The notes under the pieces are model-generated. The model searched no databases. It was not told the origin of the DNA and worked only from the letters and a program-made list of their open reading frames with translations. From Rhodococcus rhodochrous (GTDB taxonomy: Bacteria > Actinomycetota > Actinomycetes > Mycobacteriales > Mycobacteriaceae), in the NCBI RefSeq assembly GCF_014854695.1, contig NZ_CP027557.1:2666001-2730000 (forward strand): a stretch of 64,000 bases of DNA, given 5' to 3'. Positions within the stretch are counted from its first letter, which is position 1. Every line of letters starts with the position of its first letter. The translations under genes were made by a program, and so were the position numbers. Positions 8,035 through 17,400 of the stretch are shown here, piece after piece.

Positions 8035-8924
8035 CCACCACAGCGCATCCCCGTCCCGACATCGCCCCGACCCGGAACGAGCGACTCGCCGCCATCGACG
8101 AATTCGCCTACCGACTCCGGCACAACGTGATCGACATGGGCCAGGAACAGGGCCAGGGCTACGTCGGCCAGGCGCTCGGCGCCGCGGACATCCTCGCCAC
8201 CGTCTACGGAGACCATCTGCGCTTCCGCGCCGACGACCCGCACTGGGACGGCCGCGACCGGTTCCTCCTGTCGACAGGCCACTACGCCATCGGCCTGTAC
8301 GCGGCGCTCGCGGAGGCGGGGATCATCTCCCACGACGAGTTGCTCACCTACGGCTCGGACGATTCGCGCCTGCCGATGTCGGGCATGTCGACTTATACCC
8401 CCGGCATGGAGATCTCCGGCGGCTCGCTCGGCCACGGCCTTCCGATCGCGGTCGGCATGGCACTGGGCCTGCGTCACCAGGATTCGCCGGCACGGGTCTT
8501 CAACTTCCTGTCGGACGGCGAACTCGACGAAGGGTCGACCTGGGAAGCGGCCATGAGCGCGCACCACCACCGGCTCGGCAACCTCATTGCGATGGTCGAC
8601 ATCAACGCACTGCAGGCCGACGGCGCCACCCGCGGAGTGCTGAGCACGGAACCGGTCCACGACAAATGGACGGCCTGCGGGTGGCGCACCTACCGGGTCG
8701 ACGGCAACGACACCGCTGCGCTGCTCGACGCGTTCGATGCGGCCCTCGCCGAGGCCGCCCCGACCGGATCCCCGGCGATCGTCCTGTGCGACACCCGCGT
8801 CGGCAAGGGCGTTCCGTTGCTCGAAACCCGGGAGAAGGCGCACTTCATGCGCATCGACGAAGACGAATGGCAGATCTGCCGCGACCAGCTGACCGCCGGC
8901 CACAACCGCGAGGACGTCCGATGA
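8031..8924 (+). CDS. Transketolase N-terminal (ThDP-binding) subunit
   Basis: A 297-residue protein equal to the pyrophosphate-binding half of transketolase. Visible elements are STGHYAIGLYAAL, GGSLGHGLPIAVGMALGLR and the ThDP/metal motif SDGELDEGSTWEA followed by MVDINALQADG. The classical GDG...NN motif here reads SDG...IN. Split transketolases of this kind are common in catabolic clusters, where they act on unusual ketoses rather than in the pentose phosphate pathway. The GTG start overlaps the transporter stop (GTGA) and has AAGGAA upstream. Its stop overlaps the ATG of the C-terminal half, so the two subunits should be made in equal amounts and form an alpha2beta2 enzyme. Confidence 0.92.
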   Translation: MTTTAHPRPDIAPTRNERLAAIDEFAYRLRHNVIDMGQEQGQGYVGQALGAADILATVYGDHLRFRADDPHWDGRDRFLLSTGHYAIGLYAALAEAGIISHDELLTYGSDDSRLPMSGMSTYTPGMEISGGSLGHGLPIAVGMALGLRHQDSPARVFNFLSDGELDEGSTWEAAMSAHHHRLGNLIAMVDINALQADGATRGVLSTEPVHDKWTACGWRTYRVDGNDTAALLDAFDAALAEAAPTGSPAIVLCDTRVGKGVPLLETREKAHFMRIDEDEWQICRDQLTAGHNREDVR

Positions 8925-9910
8925 CCACCACCGCTCCCAAGCTCAAGACCTCGGCGATGATCGCCTCCTTCGTCGACCCGGGGCAGCGGACCACCGCCGC
9001 ACCGTTCGGTCACGCGCTGGTCGCGGCGGCCCAGGAGGACGACCGGATCGTCGGCCTGTCCGCCGATCTCGCGAAGTACACCGACATGCACATCTTCGCC
9101 GAGGCGTTCCCGGACCGGTTCTTCCAGATGGGCATGGCCGAGCAGTTGCTTTTCGGCGCCGCGGCGGGCATGGCCGAGACCGGCCTGATCCCGTTCGCAT
9201 CGACCTACTCGGTGTTCGCCGCCCGCCGGGCCTACGACTTCCTGTGCCTGGACATCGCCGAGCCGAACCTCAACGTCAACATCGTCGGCGGACTCCCCGG
9301 CCTGACCACCGGATACGGACCCAGCCACCAGGCCACCGAGGACATCGCCATCTTCCGCGGCATGCCCAACCTGACGATCGTCGATCCGTGCGACTCGATC
9401 GACATCGAACAGGCCGTGCCGCAGCTCGCCGCGAGTGAGGGGCCCACCTATCTCCGCTTGCTGCGGGGCAAGGTCGCCACCGTCCTCGACGAGTACGACT
9501 ACCGCTTCGAACTCGGCAAGGCGAAGGTGCTGCGCGGCGGGAACGACGTCGTCTTCGTTACCAGCGGGCTGATGACCATGCGGGCGTTGCAGGCGGCGGA
9601 CGTGCTGGCCACCCACCATGTGGACGTCGGGGTGGTCCACACGCCCACCATCAAGCCGTTCGATGCGGCGACGGTACTGGCGGAGATCGACACCGACCGG
9701 CTGGCGGTCACCCTCGAGAACCACACCGTCGTGGGTGGGCTGTTCGAAACCGTCGCTGCGGCGGTCGTGGGGGCGGGTCTGGGAAAAAGGGTCGTCCCCA
9801 TCGGTCTGCCCGACCGGTTCCTCGATGCCGGCGCGCTTCCGACCCTCCACGACCGGTACGGATTGAGCACCGAGCGGGTGGTCGCGCGGGTGCTCGACGA
9901 GCTCGGCTGA
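8921..9910 (+). CDS. Transketolase C-terminal (pyrimidine-binding) subunit
   Basis: The 329-residue protein is the second half of a split transketolase. It contains the pyrimidine-binding domain with the activating Glu in MGMAEQLLFGAAAGMAETG and the ATEDIAIFRGMPN stretch. The C-terminal transketolase domain ends with VTLENHTVVGGLFETVAA. It starts at an ATG that overlaps the stop of the N-terminal half (ATGA), indicating translational coupling. It would transfer two-carbon ketol units, in this context perhaps from a non-phosphorylated or unusual ketose, since no kinase gene is nearby. A perfect hairpin follows 11 bases after the stop. Confidence 0.92.
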   Translation: MTTTAPKLKTSAMIASFVDPGQRTTAAPFGHALVAAAQEDDRIVGLSADLAKYTDMHIFAEAFPDRFFQMGMAEQLLFGAAAGMAETGLIPFASTYSVFAARRAYDFLCLDIAEPNLNVNIVGGLPGLTTGYGPSHQATEDIAIFRGMPNLTIVDPCDSIDIEQAVPQLAASEGPTYLRLLRGKVATVLDEYDYRFELGKAKVLRGGNDVVFVTSGLMTMRALQAADVLATHHVDVGVVHTPTIKPFDAATVLAEIDTDRLAVTLENHTVVGGLFETVAAAVVGAGLGKRVVPIGLPDRFLDAGALPTLHDRYGLSTERVVARVLDELG

Positions 9911-9921
9911 CCGACACGCTG

Positions 9922-9957
9922 TACGGGTCCCGTACCCAGCTCGGTGCGGGACCCGTA
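9922..9957 (+). terminator. Hairpin terminator after the transketolase operon
   Basis: A perfect 11-bp inverted repeat, TACGGGTCCCG (9922-9932) and CGGGACCCGTA (9947-9957), encloses a 14-base loop. It sits between the transketolase stop and the operators of the gntR gene, separating the two transcripts. Confidence 0.65.
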
Positions 9958-9960
9958 TCA

Positions 9961-9984
9961 TTGTCGACAGACTGTTGTCGACAG
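9961..9984. promoter_or_regulatory. Tandem TTGTCGACAG operator before gntR
   Basis: Two identical 10-mers TTGTCGACAG (9961-9970 and 9975-9984) are separated by ACTG. Each contains the perfect palindrome TGTCGACA. The form and position, about 30 bases before the gntR start, indicate autoregulation. The core matches the sites at 6493-6574 and at 17512-17523. FCD-type GntR proteins commonly bind GT-N(2-3)-AC palindromes. Confidence 0.65.
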
Positions 9985-10011
9985 TCGGCCGCTGACACCT
10001 GGAGGCAACTC

Positions 10012-10668
10012 ATGGCTGCTCAACCCGCTGCGCTGCTGGGGCTCGAGAGGACCAGCCTGCGCCAGCAGGCCGTCACCGCTCTGCGCACCGCGATCACGAG
10101 CGGCGCGCTCGCCCCGAGCAGCCCCCTCGTCGAGACCGAGCTGTCCGAGATGCTCCAGATCAGCCGGGGGACCCTGCGCGAGGCGATGCGCCAGCTGCAG
10201 CAGGAAGGTCTGATCTCTGCCGGTGCCCGCGGTCGCCTCTACGTTCGCCACCTCGACGCCAAGGAGATCGGCGACATCTTCGCCGTGCGCGCGGCCCTGG
10301 AAGCGTTGGCCGTCCGCGACCTCGCGGAGCGGGACGACCGGGCCTCGGTGATCCCGGCCCTGCGCGAAGCTCTCGAGGCGATGGCTCATGCCGAGAACGA
10401 CCTCGAGGCGCGCATCGAGTCCGACCTGAACTTTCACCGCTTGCTCTGCCGTCTGACCGGCAACGAAACGCTTATGCACTCGTGGCAGTCGCTCGAGGGA
10501 TCGATCCGCATGTCCATCATGTTCGCCGGTCTGGAGAAGGCGGTCGGAAACATGGACGTCGGGCGTCACAGTGCCATCGTCGACGCCATCGAAACCGGCG
10601 ATTCCGACACGGCTGCGTCCACAGTGCGATCGCACATGGCGTGGGCGGCAAGCAATCTCGTGTCCTGA
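10012..10668 (+). CDS. GntR-family regulator, FCD (FadR-like) subfamily
   Basis: A 218-residue protein with an N-terminal winged helix (residues about 15-75, LVETELSEMLQISRGTLREA then GLISAGARGRLYV) and an all-helical FCD ligand domain. The FCD metal ligands are visible: Asp and His in ESDLNFHRLL, His in GRHSAIVDAI and His in VRSHM. Such regulators are usually repressors released by a sugar acid, keto acid or hydroxy acid. I selected the ATG at 10012 because GGAGG precedes it and the frame upstream runs through the operators. It is transcribed behind its own operator pair and very likely controls the adjacent transporter/transketolase and isomerase/SDR operons. Confidence 0.92.
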   Translation: MAAQPAALLGLERTSLRQQAVTALRTAITSGALAPSSPLVETELSEMLQISRGTLREAMRQLQQEGLISAGARGRLYVRHLDAKEIGDIFAVRAALEALAVRDLAERDDRASVIPALREALEAMAHAENDLEARIESDLNFHRLLCRLTGNETLMHSWQSLEGSIRMSIMFAGLEKAVGNMDVGRHSAIVDAIETGDSDTAASTVRSHMAWAASNLVS

Positions 10669-10728
10669 TCCGTACTTCTCAGGGTGTCGCTGCCGATTCC
10701 GGAGGTCTCGTCGGGCAGGATGGTGGCC

Positions 10729-11196
10729 ATGCAGACCACACCTCTGACCTTCGAGTCCTCCGTCGTCGTTTCCGCCACCCCCGACGAGGTGTACGCCCTC
10801 GTCTCCGATGTCACCCGCACCGGTGAATGGTCGCCCGTCTGCGCGGAATGCTGGTGGGACGAAGGGCAGGGCCCTGAGGTCGGTTCCTTCTTCACCGGTC
10901 GGAACGTCACCCCCGAACGCACCTGGGAGACCCGGTCGGAGGTCGTCGTCGCCTCCCCGGGCCGCGAATTCGCGTGGTCGGTCGGTCCCGGCCTCGTGCG
11001 CTGGAGCTACGTCATCAAGCCCGCGGACGCCGGCACGGAACTGACGGAGACCTGGGAGTTCACCGATGCGGGGCAGAAGTTCTTCCACGAGAAGTTCGGG
11101 GCGGAGGCACCTGCCCAGATCGCTGCGCGGGAACAGGCCGCCCGCAGCGGAATTCCGGAGACCTTGGACGCGATCAAGCGCATCCTCGAGGGCTGA
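10729..11196 (+). CDS. SRPBCC (START/Bet v1-fold) family protein
   Basis: The 155-residue protein has the polyketide-cyclase/dehydrase-like SRPBCC pattern: an N-terminal FESSVVVSATPDEVYALVSDVTRTGEWSP in two consecutive pieces, a central beta sheet (WSYVIKPADAGTELTETWEF) and a C-terminal long helix. The fold binds hydrophobic small molecules. Actinobacterial members are mostly of unknown role. The ATG at 10729 is preferred since GGCAGGA lies about seven bases upstream; an ATG nine bases earlier is possible. It is not linked to the upstream GntR gene by any operator evidence. Confidence 0.8.
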   Translation: MQTTPLTFESSVVVSATPDEVYALVSDVTRTGEWSPVCAECWWDEGQGPEVGSFFTGRNVTPERTWETRSEVVVASPGREFAWSVGPGLVRWSYVIKPADAGTELTETWEFTDAGQKFFHEKFGAEAPAQIAAREQAARSGIPETLDAIKRILEG

Positions 11197-11206
11197 CCCG
11201 GGACGG

Positions 11207-11253
11207 TCGTCGTCCCGTCGCGTTTCCGACGCTCGTCGTCCCGTCCCGTTTCC
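11207..11253. repeat. Imperfect 21-bp direct repeat, two copies
   Basis: Two copies of TCGTCGTCCCGTCSCGTTTCC lie at 11207-11227 and 11233-11253, differing at one base. They sit between the SRPBCC stop and the hairpin at 11265. The role is unknown; the period is 26 bases. Confidence 0.6.
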
Positions 11254-11264
11254 ACGGTATCGCG

Positions 11265-11295
11265 CAGGTGGGGGCTTGTCGCAAGCCCCCACCTG
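11265..11295. terminator. Perfect 14-bp hairpin with 3-base loop
   Basis: CAGGTGGGGGCTTG (11265-11278) and its exact complement (11282-11295) are separated by TCG, a very stable stem. It lies 69 bases after the SRPBCC stop and 42 bases before the monooxygenase start. It could end the upstream transcript or act in the leader of the downstream gene. No U-tract follows. Confidence 0.55.
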
Positions 11296-11336
11296 GGGCT
11301 CATACTGCCCGTCCGGTGTCGTGGAGAGGGGCGGAC

Positions 11337-12806
11337 ATGCATGAGGTCGCAGTGGTCGGGTGCGGGCCGACGGGAATGATGCTGGCGGGGGAGTTGCGCC
11401 TTGCCGGCGCAGACGTCGTCGTACTCGAACGTCGCGAATCGCAGGATCTCGCAGGGTCGCGGGGTGGTGGTATCCACGCCCGCACCATCGAACTGCTCGA
11501 TCAACGAGGGATCGCCGAGCGCTTCCTTGCCGAGGGGCGAACGGTGAACACCGCGACCTTCGGGGGCACCAGGCTCGACGTGGGCCGTCTGCCCACCCGC
11601 CATCCGTACACGCTGGCGTTGTTCCAGAACCACATCGAACGGCTGCTCCTGCAGTGGATCGAGGAACTCGGCGTGCCGATCCGGCGGAACATCGAGGTCG
11701 TCGGGGTTCACGCGGACGAGGACAACGTGCACCTTCGGCTCGCATCAGGGGAGACGGCGGAGGCTCGGTACGTGGTGGGTGCCGACGGCGGGCGCAGTGT
11801 CGTACGCCGCGAGGCCGGGGTCGGATTCGAAGGGGCGGCTGCGACACGCAGCAGCCTGATCGCCGAAGTACGGGTCACCGAGGAACTCCCCACCGACGCG
11901 AAGATCGACGAGCGCGGTGTTCACGGTCTGTATTCGATGGGGGAGAGCCGAGCGCGGGTCGTGGTGACCGAAGCCGAACTGGGACCGCCCACGATGCCGA
12001 CGCTCGACGACCTGCGACGAGAACTGGTCCACGTGTTCGGCACCGATTTCGGTGTGCACGATCCCACCTGGCTCTCGCGGTTCACCGACGCGACCAGACA
12101 GGCGACGACCTATCGCGCGGGCCGGGTCCTGCTCGCGGGCGACGCCGCACACGTGCATTCACCCACCGGCGGACTAGGTATCGGCCTGGGCATCCAGGAT
12201 GCCGTCAATCTCGGCTGGAAACTCGGGCAGGTCGTGCGCGGGGTCTCGGGGGAGGACCTGCTCGACACCTATCACGCCGAACGGCACCCGTCCGGGGCGC
12301 GGGCGCTGAAATTCACGATGGCCCAATCTCTTTTCCAGAAGGCCGATCCGCGCCAGGAGGCCCTGCGCGATCTGATCGACGAGGTGCTTCGCGTCGGCGA
12401 TGCCGGATCACCGATCGCGGCGTTGATCTCCGGTCTCGACGTCGCCTACGACCTCGGTGAGGGACACCCGCTGCTGGGACGGCGCATGCCGGATCTCGAC
12501 ATCATCGCCGAGGAGAAGCCGCTGCGCGTGTTCGGGCTCATGCACCGGGCTCGTCCGCTTCTGCTGCAATTCGACGGTCCACCAATCGATTCCGGTGATC
12601 TTGCTGAACGCGTCGACCTCGTGCGGGTGCGCTACGACGGCGCCTGGGAGTTGCCGTTGCTCGGTGAGGTCGTGGCGCCGTCGGCTGTGCTCGTGCGCCC
12701 GGACGGGCACGTGGCCTGGGTGGGGGAGGGCTCGACGGAGGGTCTCGATGCCGCGCTCGCGAAGTGGTGCGGCACTGCGGCCCGCCGAGCAGGAACCGTT
12801 GCGTGA
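11337..12806 (+). CDS. FAD-dependent aromatic monooxygenase (PheA/TetX-like, group A)
   Basis: A 489-residue flavoprotein hydroxylase. The N-terminal dinucleotide motif is VVGCGPTGMMLAGELRLAGA, the middle carries the second FAD motif VVGADGGRSVVRREAGV, and the third motif is VLLAGDAAHVHSPTGGLGIGLG. A C-terminal thioredoxin-like tail ends near the stop, as in phenol hydroxylase and the rifampicin and anhydrotetracycline monooxygenases. It should hydroxylate an aromatic or polyketide substrate with NAD(P)H and O2. The length and GGGLGIGLG motif suit the antibiotic-modifying/aromatic FAD_binding_3 family (PF01494). GGAGAGGGG precedes the ATG. It forms a single-gene unit, with a palindromic repeat element directly downstream. 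Confidence 0.88.
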   Translation: MHEVAVVGCGPTGMMLAGELRLAGADVVVLERRESQDLAGSRGGGIHARTIELLDQRGIAERFLAEGRTVNTATFGGTRLDVGRLPTRHPYTLALFQNHIERLLLQWIEELGVPIRRNIEVVGVHADEDNVHLRLASGETAEARYVVGADGGRSVVRREAGVGFEGAAATRSSLIAEVRVTEELPTDAKIDERGVHGLYSMGESRARVVVTEAELGPPTMPTLDDLRRELVHVFGTDFGVHDPTWLSRFTDATRQATTYRAGRVLLAGDAAHVHSPTGGLGIGLGIQDAVNLGWKLGQVVRGVSGEDLLDTYHAERHPSGARALKFTMAQSLFQKADPRQEALRDLIDEVLRVGDAGSPIAALISGLDVAYDLGEGHPLLGRRMPDLDIIAEEKPLRVFGLMHRARPLLLQFDGPPIDSGDLAERVDLVRVRYDGAWELPLLGEVVAPSAVLVRPDGHVAWVGEGSTEGLDAALAKWCGTAARRAGTVA

Positions 12807-12843
12807 ACAAGGGATTCCTGACCTACACGGGTAGGCCGTACCG

Positions 12844-12913
12844 ACCTTGCGCGCCGAACCGGGCTTCGCGCGCGTTGCAGCGGCGGCGAGAATCGGTTCG
12901 GCGCGCGAGGATC
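12844..12913. repeat. 70-bp palindromic element, copy A
   Basis: The element has 13-bp perfect arms GCGCGCCGAACCG (12849-12861) and CGGTTCGGCGCGC (12894-12906) around a 32-base loop. It lies between convergent genes (monooxygenase and aldehyde dehydrogenase). It aligns without gaps over 70 bases with the copy at 22049-22118, about 84% identical. It probably works as a bidirectional terminator and is a dispersed, possibly REP-like, genome repeat. Confidence 0.75.
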
Positions 12914-12934
12914 GGCGGAACAGCGATCGATGCG

Positions 12935-14422
12935 TCAGCGACGAGGGACAGCGACGTACTTGACCTCGAGGAACTCGTCGATACCGATGGTGCTCCCCTC
13001 ACGTCCGAGACCCGATGCCTTGATGCCGCCGAACGGTGCCGCGGGGTTGGACACGATGCCGGTGTTCAGCCCGACCATGCCGACCTCGAGCGCTTCGCTG
13101 ACACGGAAACTGCGGTCGACGTCCTGGGTGAAGATGTATCCGGCCAATCCCCAGGGCGTTTTGTTGGCGATCTCGACGACCTCGTCCTCGGTATCGAAGA
13201 CGACGATGGGTGCGACCGGCCCGAAGATCTCCTCGCTCATCAATGCGGAGTCCTTCGACACGTCGGCGAGGACGGTGGGTGGGTAGAAGTAGCCGGGTCC
13301 CTCGGACCGGCTACCGCCGCACACGACGCGCGCTCCGCGTTCCACGGCATCGGCGACGAGACGTTCCACCTTCGCCAGGGCCTTCTCCTCGACCAGCGGA
13401 CCGACCTGGGTGCCCTCGACCAGGCCGTCCCCGACAACGAGGGCATCCATACGGGCAGCGAGCTTCTCGGCGAACCGATCGGCGACCGCGCGCTGCACGA
13501 AGATGCGGTTCGCCGCGGTGCACGCCTCACCCATGTTGCGCATCTTCGCGGCGAGCGCGCCGTCGACGGCCCGGTCGAGATCCGCGTCCTCGAACACGAT
13601 GAACGGGGCATTCCCTCCCAGTTCCATCGAGCTGCGCATGACGTGCTGGGATGCCTGTTCGAGCAATCGGATGCCCACCGCGGTCGAACCGGTGAAACTG
13701 ATCTTGCGTGCGATGCCGCTGGACATCCAGGTGGAGACGACCTCCCCGGGTGCGGTGGTGGGCACGACGTTCAGCACACCCTTCGGCACACCGGCCTCGA
13801 TGAGCACGTCGACCAGGGCCAGCGAGGTCAACGGCGTCAGCTCCGAGGGTTTGAAGACGATGGTGCACCCGGCCGCGATCGCGGGTCCGATCTTGCGAGT
13901 GCCCATGGCGAGCGGGAAGTTCCACGGCGTGACGAGGACACAGGGTCCCACCGGTTCCTTGGACACCAGAATACGGGTAGCGCCGTCGCCGGTGCTGGTC
14001 ACATCACCGCCGATGCGGACGGCTTCCTCGGAGAACCACCGGAAGAACTCTGCAGCGTAGGCGACCTCGCCCTTCGCCTCGGCGAAGGGCTTTCCCATCT
14101 CGGTGGTCATGATGGTCGCGAACTCGTCCTGCCGGTCCAGGATGAGCTCGTAGGCCCGGCGAAGGATGACGCTGCGTTCGCGCGGAGCGGTCTTCGCCCA
14201 CTGTTTCTGCACGCGAGCGCAGGTCTCGATGGCACGCCGGGCGTCGTCGGCGTTGCCGTTCGCGACGGTCGCGACGACCTCCTCGGTCGCCGGGGCGACG
14301 ACGTCGAATCGTTCGCCGGTGGTCGATTCGACCCACTCACCGTCGATGAACAATCCAGTGCTGACTCGGGACACTGCGTCGGAGACGCCCACCCGTGTCC
14401 CGACAATCGTTGCGTCGGTCAT
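12935..14422 (-). CDS. NAD(P)-dependent aldehyde dehydrogenase, succinate-semialdehyde type
   Basis: A 495-residue ALDH-superfamily enzyme. It shows VTPWNFPLAM, the coenzyme-fold motif FTGSTAVGIRL, the general base Glu in MELGGNAPF and the catalytic Cys in GEACTAANR. Overall it is closest in appearance to GabD/succinate-semialdehyde dehydrogenases, but glycolaldehyde or other short 2-hydroxyaldehydes are plausible given the partner gene. The ATG overlaps the stop of the upstream FAD/Fe-S dehydrogenase by four bases (ATGA) with GGAGGAAAG before it, so the pair is co-translated. An apparent N-terminal extension in the same frame runs antisense-free through the upstream gene and is rejected as the true start. 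Confidence 0.9.
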   Translation of the reverse strand: MTDATIVGTRVGVSDAVSRVSTGLFIDGEWVESTTGERFDVVAPATEEVVATVANGNADDARRAIETCARVQKQWAKTAPRERSVILRRAYELILDRQDEFATIMTTEMGKPFAEAKGEVAYAAEFFRWFSEEAVRIGGDVTSTGDGATRILVSKEPVGPCVLVTPWNFPLAMGTRKIGPAIAAGCTIVFKPSELTPLTSLALVDVLIEAGVPKGVLNVVPTTAPGEVVSTWMSSGIARKISFTGSTAVGIRLLEQASQHVMRSSMELGGNAPFIVFEDADLDRAVDGALAAKMRNMGEACTAANRIFVQRAVADRFAEKLAARMDALVVGDGLVEGTQVGPLVEEKALAKVERLVADAVERGARVVCGGSRSEGPGYFYPPTVLADVSKDSALMSEEIFGPVAPIVVFDTEDEVVEIANKTPWGLAGYIFTQDVDRSFRVSEALEVGMVGLNTGIVSNPAAPFGGIKASGLGREGSTIGIDEFLEVKYVAVPRR

Positions 14423-17400
14423 GCGCTTTCCTCCTCGGAGATGGTGTTGTTCATCGACATTCGCGGTCCGGGATCGAGCAGTTCTGCGAGATGTTGCCCC
14501 GGGGCGGATAAACCGATCTGCGCGACCTGCATCGCGCACGAAAAGCCGTCCGTGACCACCGCGGAATCGTCGCCGGCCGCGCGCAGTGCCGGCGCGAGGG
14601 AGGTCTCGGCGACCTTCATGCTGATGTCGTGGTGTTGTTTCTCGAATCCGAAGTTGCCTGCCACGCCGCAGCATCCGACTGCGTCGCGGACGTCGTCGAC
14701 TCCCGCTGCGGTCAGGATCCGGCGATGGCTTCCGGCGCCGAACACGGAGTACTCGTGGCAGTGCGTCTGCAGCACCATCTCGTTCGGCAGCGGCGGTACA
14801 GGGGCGGGTGTCCAACCGTTGCGCACCAAGGTGTCCACGTAGGACGCGAAGCTGTGGACCCGTGCGGCGACGCGACGCGCAGCCTCGGTAGGCACCAGCT
14901 CGGGCAGGTCCTTGCGCAGTGCGGCCGCGCAACTCGGCTCGACGACGACGATCGGCCGGTCGGTGCCGTCGTCGAGTGTGCGGGCGGCGTGGGAGAGTTT
15001 CTTCTTCGCGGTGTCGAGCTGACCGGTGGAAATCCACGTCAGTCCGCAGCACGCGTCCGCGGAGCAGCTCACCTGCTGATCCGCCGAGGCGAGCACGCGG
15101 GCGGCGGCACCGGCGACCTCCGGCCGCAACCCCCGAGTGAAGGTGTCGACGAACAGCACCACGGGCGTCGAACCGGACCGGCCGCTCAGCGCGTCGCTCA
15201 CGGCCTTCTTCCAGGCTCGCCGGGGGGCGAAGGGCGGAAGTACCCGGTCGGGGGAGATGCCGCCGAGTGCGGCGGCGCGCTTCGCGAGAGAAGTGCGCAG
15301 GACCGCGTTGACCAGCGGTGCTGCCAAACCCGTGACGCGGAGCCAGCGTGGCAGCCAACCCAGCGAATAGTGCGATACCGGTCGTCGTGTGCCGTCGTAG
15401 TAGTGCGAGAAGAACTCGGATTTGTAGGTGGCCATGTCGACGCCGGCCGGGCAGTCGGTCGAGCAGGCCTTGCACGACAGGCATAGATCGAGTGCCTCAC
15501 GCACCTCCTCGGACTTCCACCCTTGTTCGAGCGTGCGGGCGCCGCGCACCATCTCCTGCAGGACCCGGGCCCGGCCGCGAGTGGAGTCCTTCTCGTCGCG
15601 GGTCGCGCGGTAGCTCGGGCACATCACGCCACCGGAGTCGGATCGGCATCGTCCGACGCCGATGCAGCCCTGGACGGCGTGTATCCACGGGTCGGGGGTG
15701 TGTTGCGGCCGCGCGCCGTCGGGGCGGACGGCCTCGATCGGGTGCAGGTCGTAGTGGGTACGCCAGGTGCGTTCGGGAACGCCCGCCAACGCCAGATCGG
15801 CATCGATCCGCGCCGGGTCGGTCAGCGATCCCGGGTTCAGGATGCCTTTCGGGTCCCAAATCGTGCGGAAGGCGCGGAATGCGCTCATCATCCGCGGGGA
15901 GTACATCACCGGCAGCAGTTCCGAGCGGGCACGGCCGTCGCCGTGTTCTCCGGAGAGCGATCCGCCGTGACGGACCACCAGATGTGCGGCCTCGAAGGTG
16001 AACTCGCGGAAGACCTGCCGGCCCTCCTCGGTGCGCAGGTCGTAGGTGATGCGGATGTGCATGCAGCCGGCGCCGAAGTGCCCGTACATCACGCCCTGCA
16101 GACCGTGCCGGTCGAGCAGTGCGCGAAAGTCCCGCAGGTAATCGGCGAGGTTCTCCGGCGCGACGGCGGAATCCTCCCAGCCCGGCCAGGATTCGCCGCC
16201 GGATGCCAGGCGGGACGAGAGTCCGGCGCCGTCCTCGCGCACCCGCCACAGGGAAGCGCGCTCGGTGGTGTCGGCCGCGATGCGGCCGTCGACGAGACGG
16301 CCGTTCCGGCGAAGTTTGTCGAGCAGTGCGTCGGCAGCGGTGGCCACCGAGTCCGGGTCGTTACCGTCCAAGTCGACGTAGAGCCACGCGTTTCCCGCGG
16401 GCAGGCCGAGGACGGAGTTCTCGCCCCGGCGGAACCGCATGGTCTCGACGATCGCCGCGTCGACACCCTCGACCGCCGCAGGGGAGAATTCCAGGATGGT
16501 TCCGATGTCGCGGGCCGCGTCGACCACGTCGTCGTAGCCGAGGCAGACCAGCAACGCGCTGGACGGGCGGGGAACCAGCTTGACGCGGGCCCCGACGATC
16601 ACCGCGCACGTTCCCTCGGATCCGACGATCGCACGGGCGACGTCGAACCGCTTCTCCGGCAACAGATTGTCGAGGTGGTAGCCCGAGACCTGCCGTTGGA
16701 TCCTCCCGAGTTCGGTGCGGAACTCGAACAGGTGCTCCGCCGCCAGCGCGGTGAGCTCGGCGTCGAGCTGTTCCGCGCGAGCCGCAGCGGCCGCGTCGTC
16801 GGGATCGGTGGCACGTAGGCCTCGCTGCGCAGCGGTGAGCCGGAACCCGTCGGCGGTGACGAGGTCGATCTCGTGGACGTGATCGGACATGCGGCCGTAG
16901 CGCACCGAGTGGTTTCCGCAGGCGTCGTTGCCCAGCGCACCACCGACCGTGGCCCGGTTCTTCGACGAGGGATCGGGGGCGAAGGTCACCCGGCCCGAGG
17001 ACGCGTCCTCGGCCACCCGTGTGAGGGTCGCGAGCACGACGCCCGGTTCGACGTCGGCGACACCGGACGTCTCGTCGATGGCGAGGATGCGGTTCATGTG
17101 CCGGGAGAAGTCGACGACGACACCGGGGCCGACGGCGTTACCCGCCATCGACGTCCCGCCCCCTCTGCTGACCAGCGGGATCCCGGTGTCGCCGCAGGCA
17201 CTCACCACCGCCACGACGTCGTCCACCGACCGAGGAAAGACCACGGCCGCCGGTGGCACCCGGTAGTTGGAGGCGTCGTAGGAGTACTCGGCCCGTCGAC
17301 GCCGGGAGGTATCGATCGGGATGCCCAGCGCCTGGAGCCTGTCGGTGAGGAGCCGGATCCGGACGTCCTCGTCCGTGGAGGAGACGCTGGGGCGCTGTCC

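Noticed and set aside
8267-8278. CCTGTCGACAGG palindrome
   Set aside because: It falls within the transketolase N-terminal coding region and encodes conserved residues (LLSTGH), so it is more likely coincidence than an operator.
11207-11253. The 21-bp direct repeats as a CRISPR remnant
   Set aside because: There are only two units, the spacer is five bases and no cas genes are near.
10729-12806. SRPBCC protein and flavin monooxygenase as members of the GntR sugar regulon
   Set aside because: They lie between regulon members, but neither has the TGTYRACA operator upstream, and their families suggest aromatic or hydrophobic substrates.
14423-15484. N-terminal extension of the aldehyde dehydrogenase frame through the upstream gene
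   Set aside because: The family N-terminus and a good ribosome-binding site are at 14422; the extension is antisense-like low-complexity sequence within the coding region of the FAD/Fe-S enzyme.
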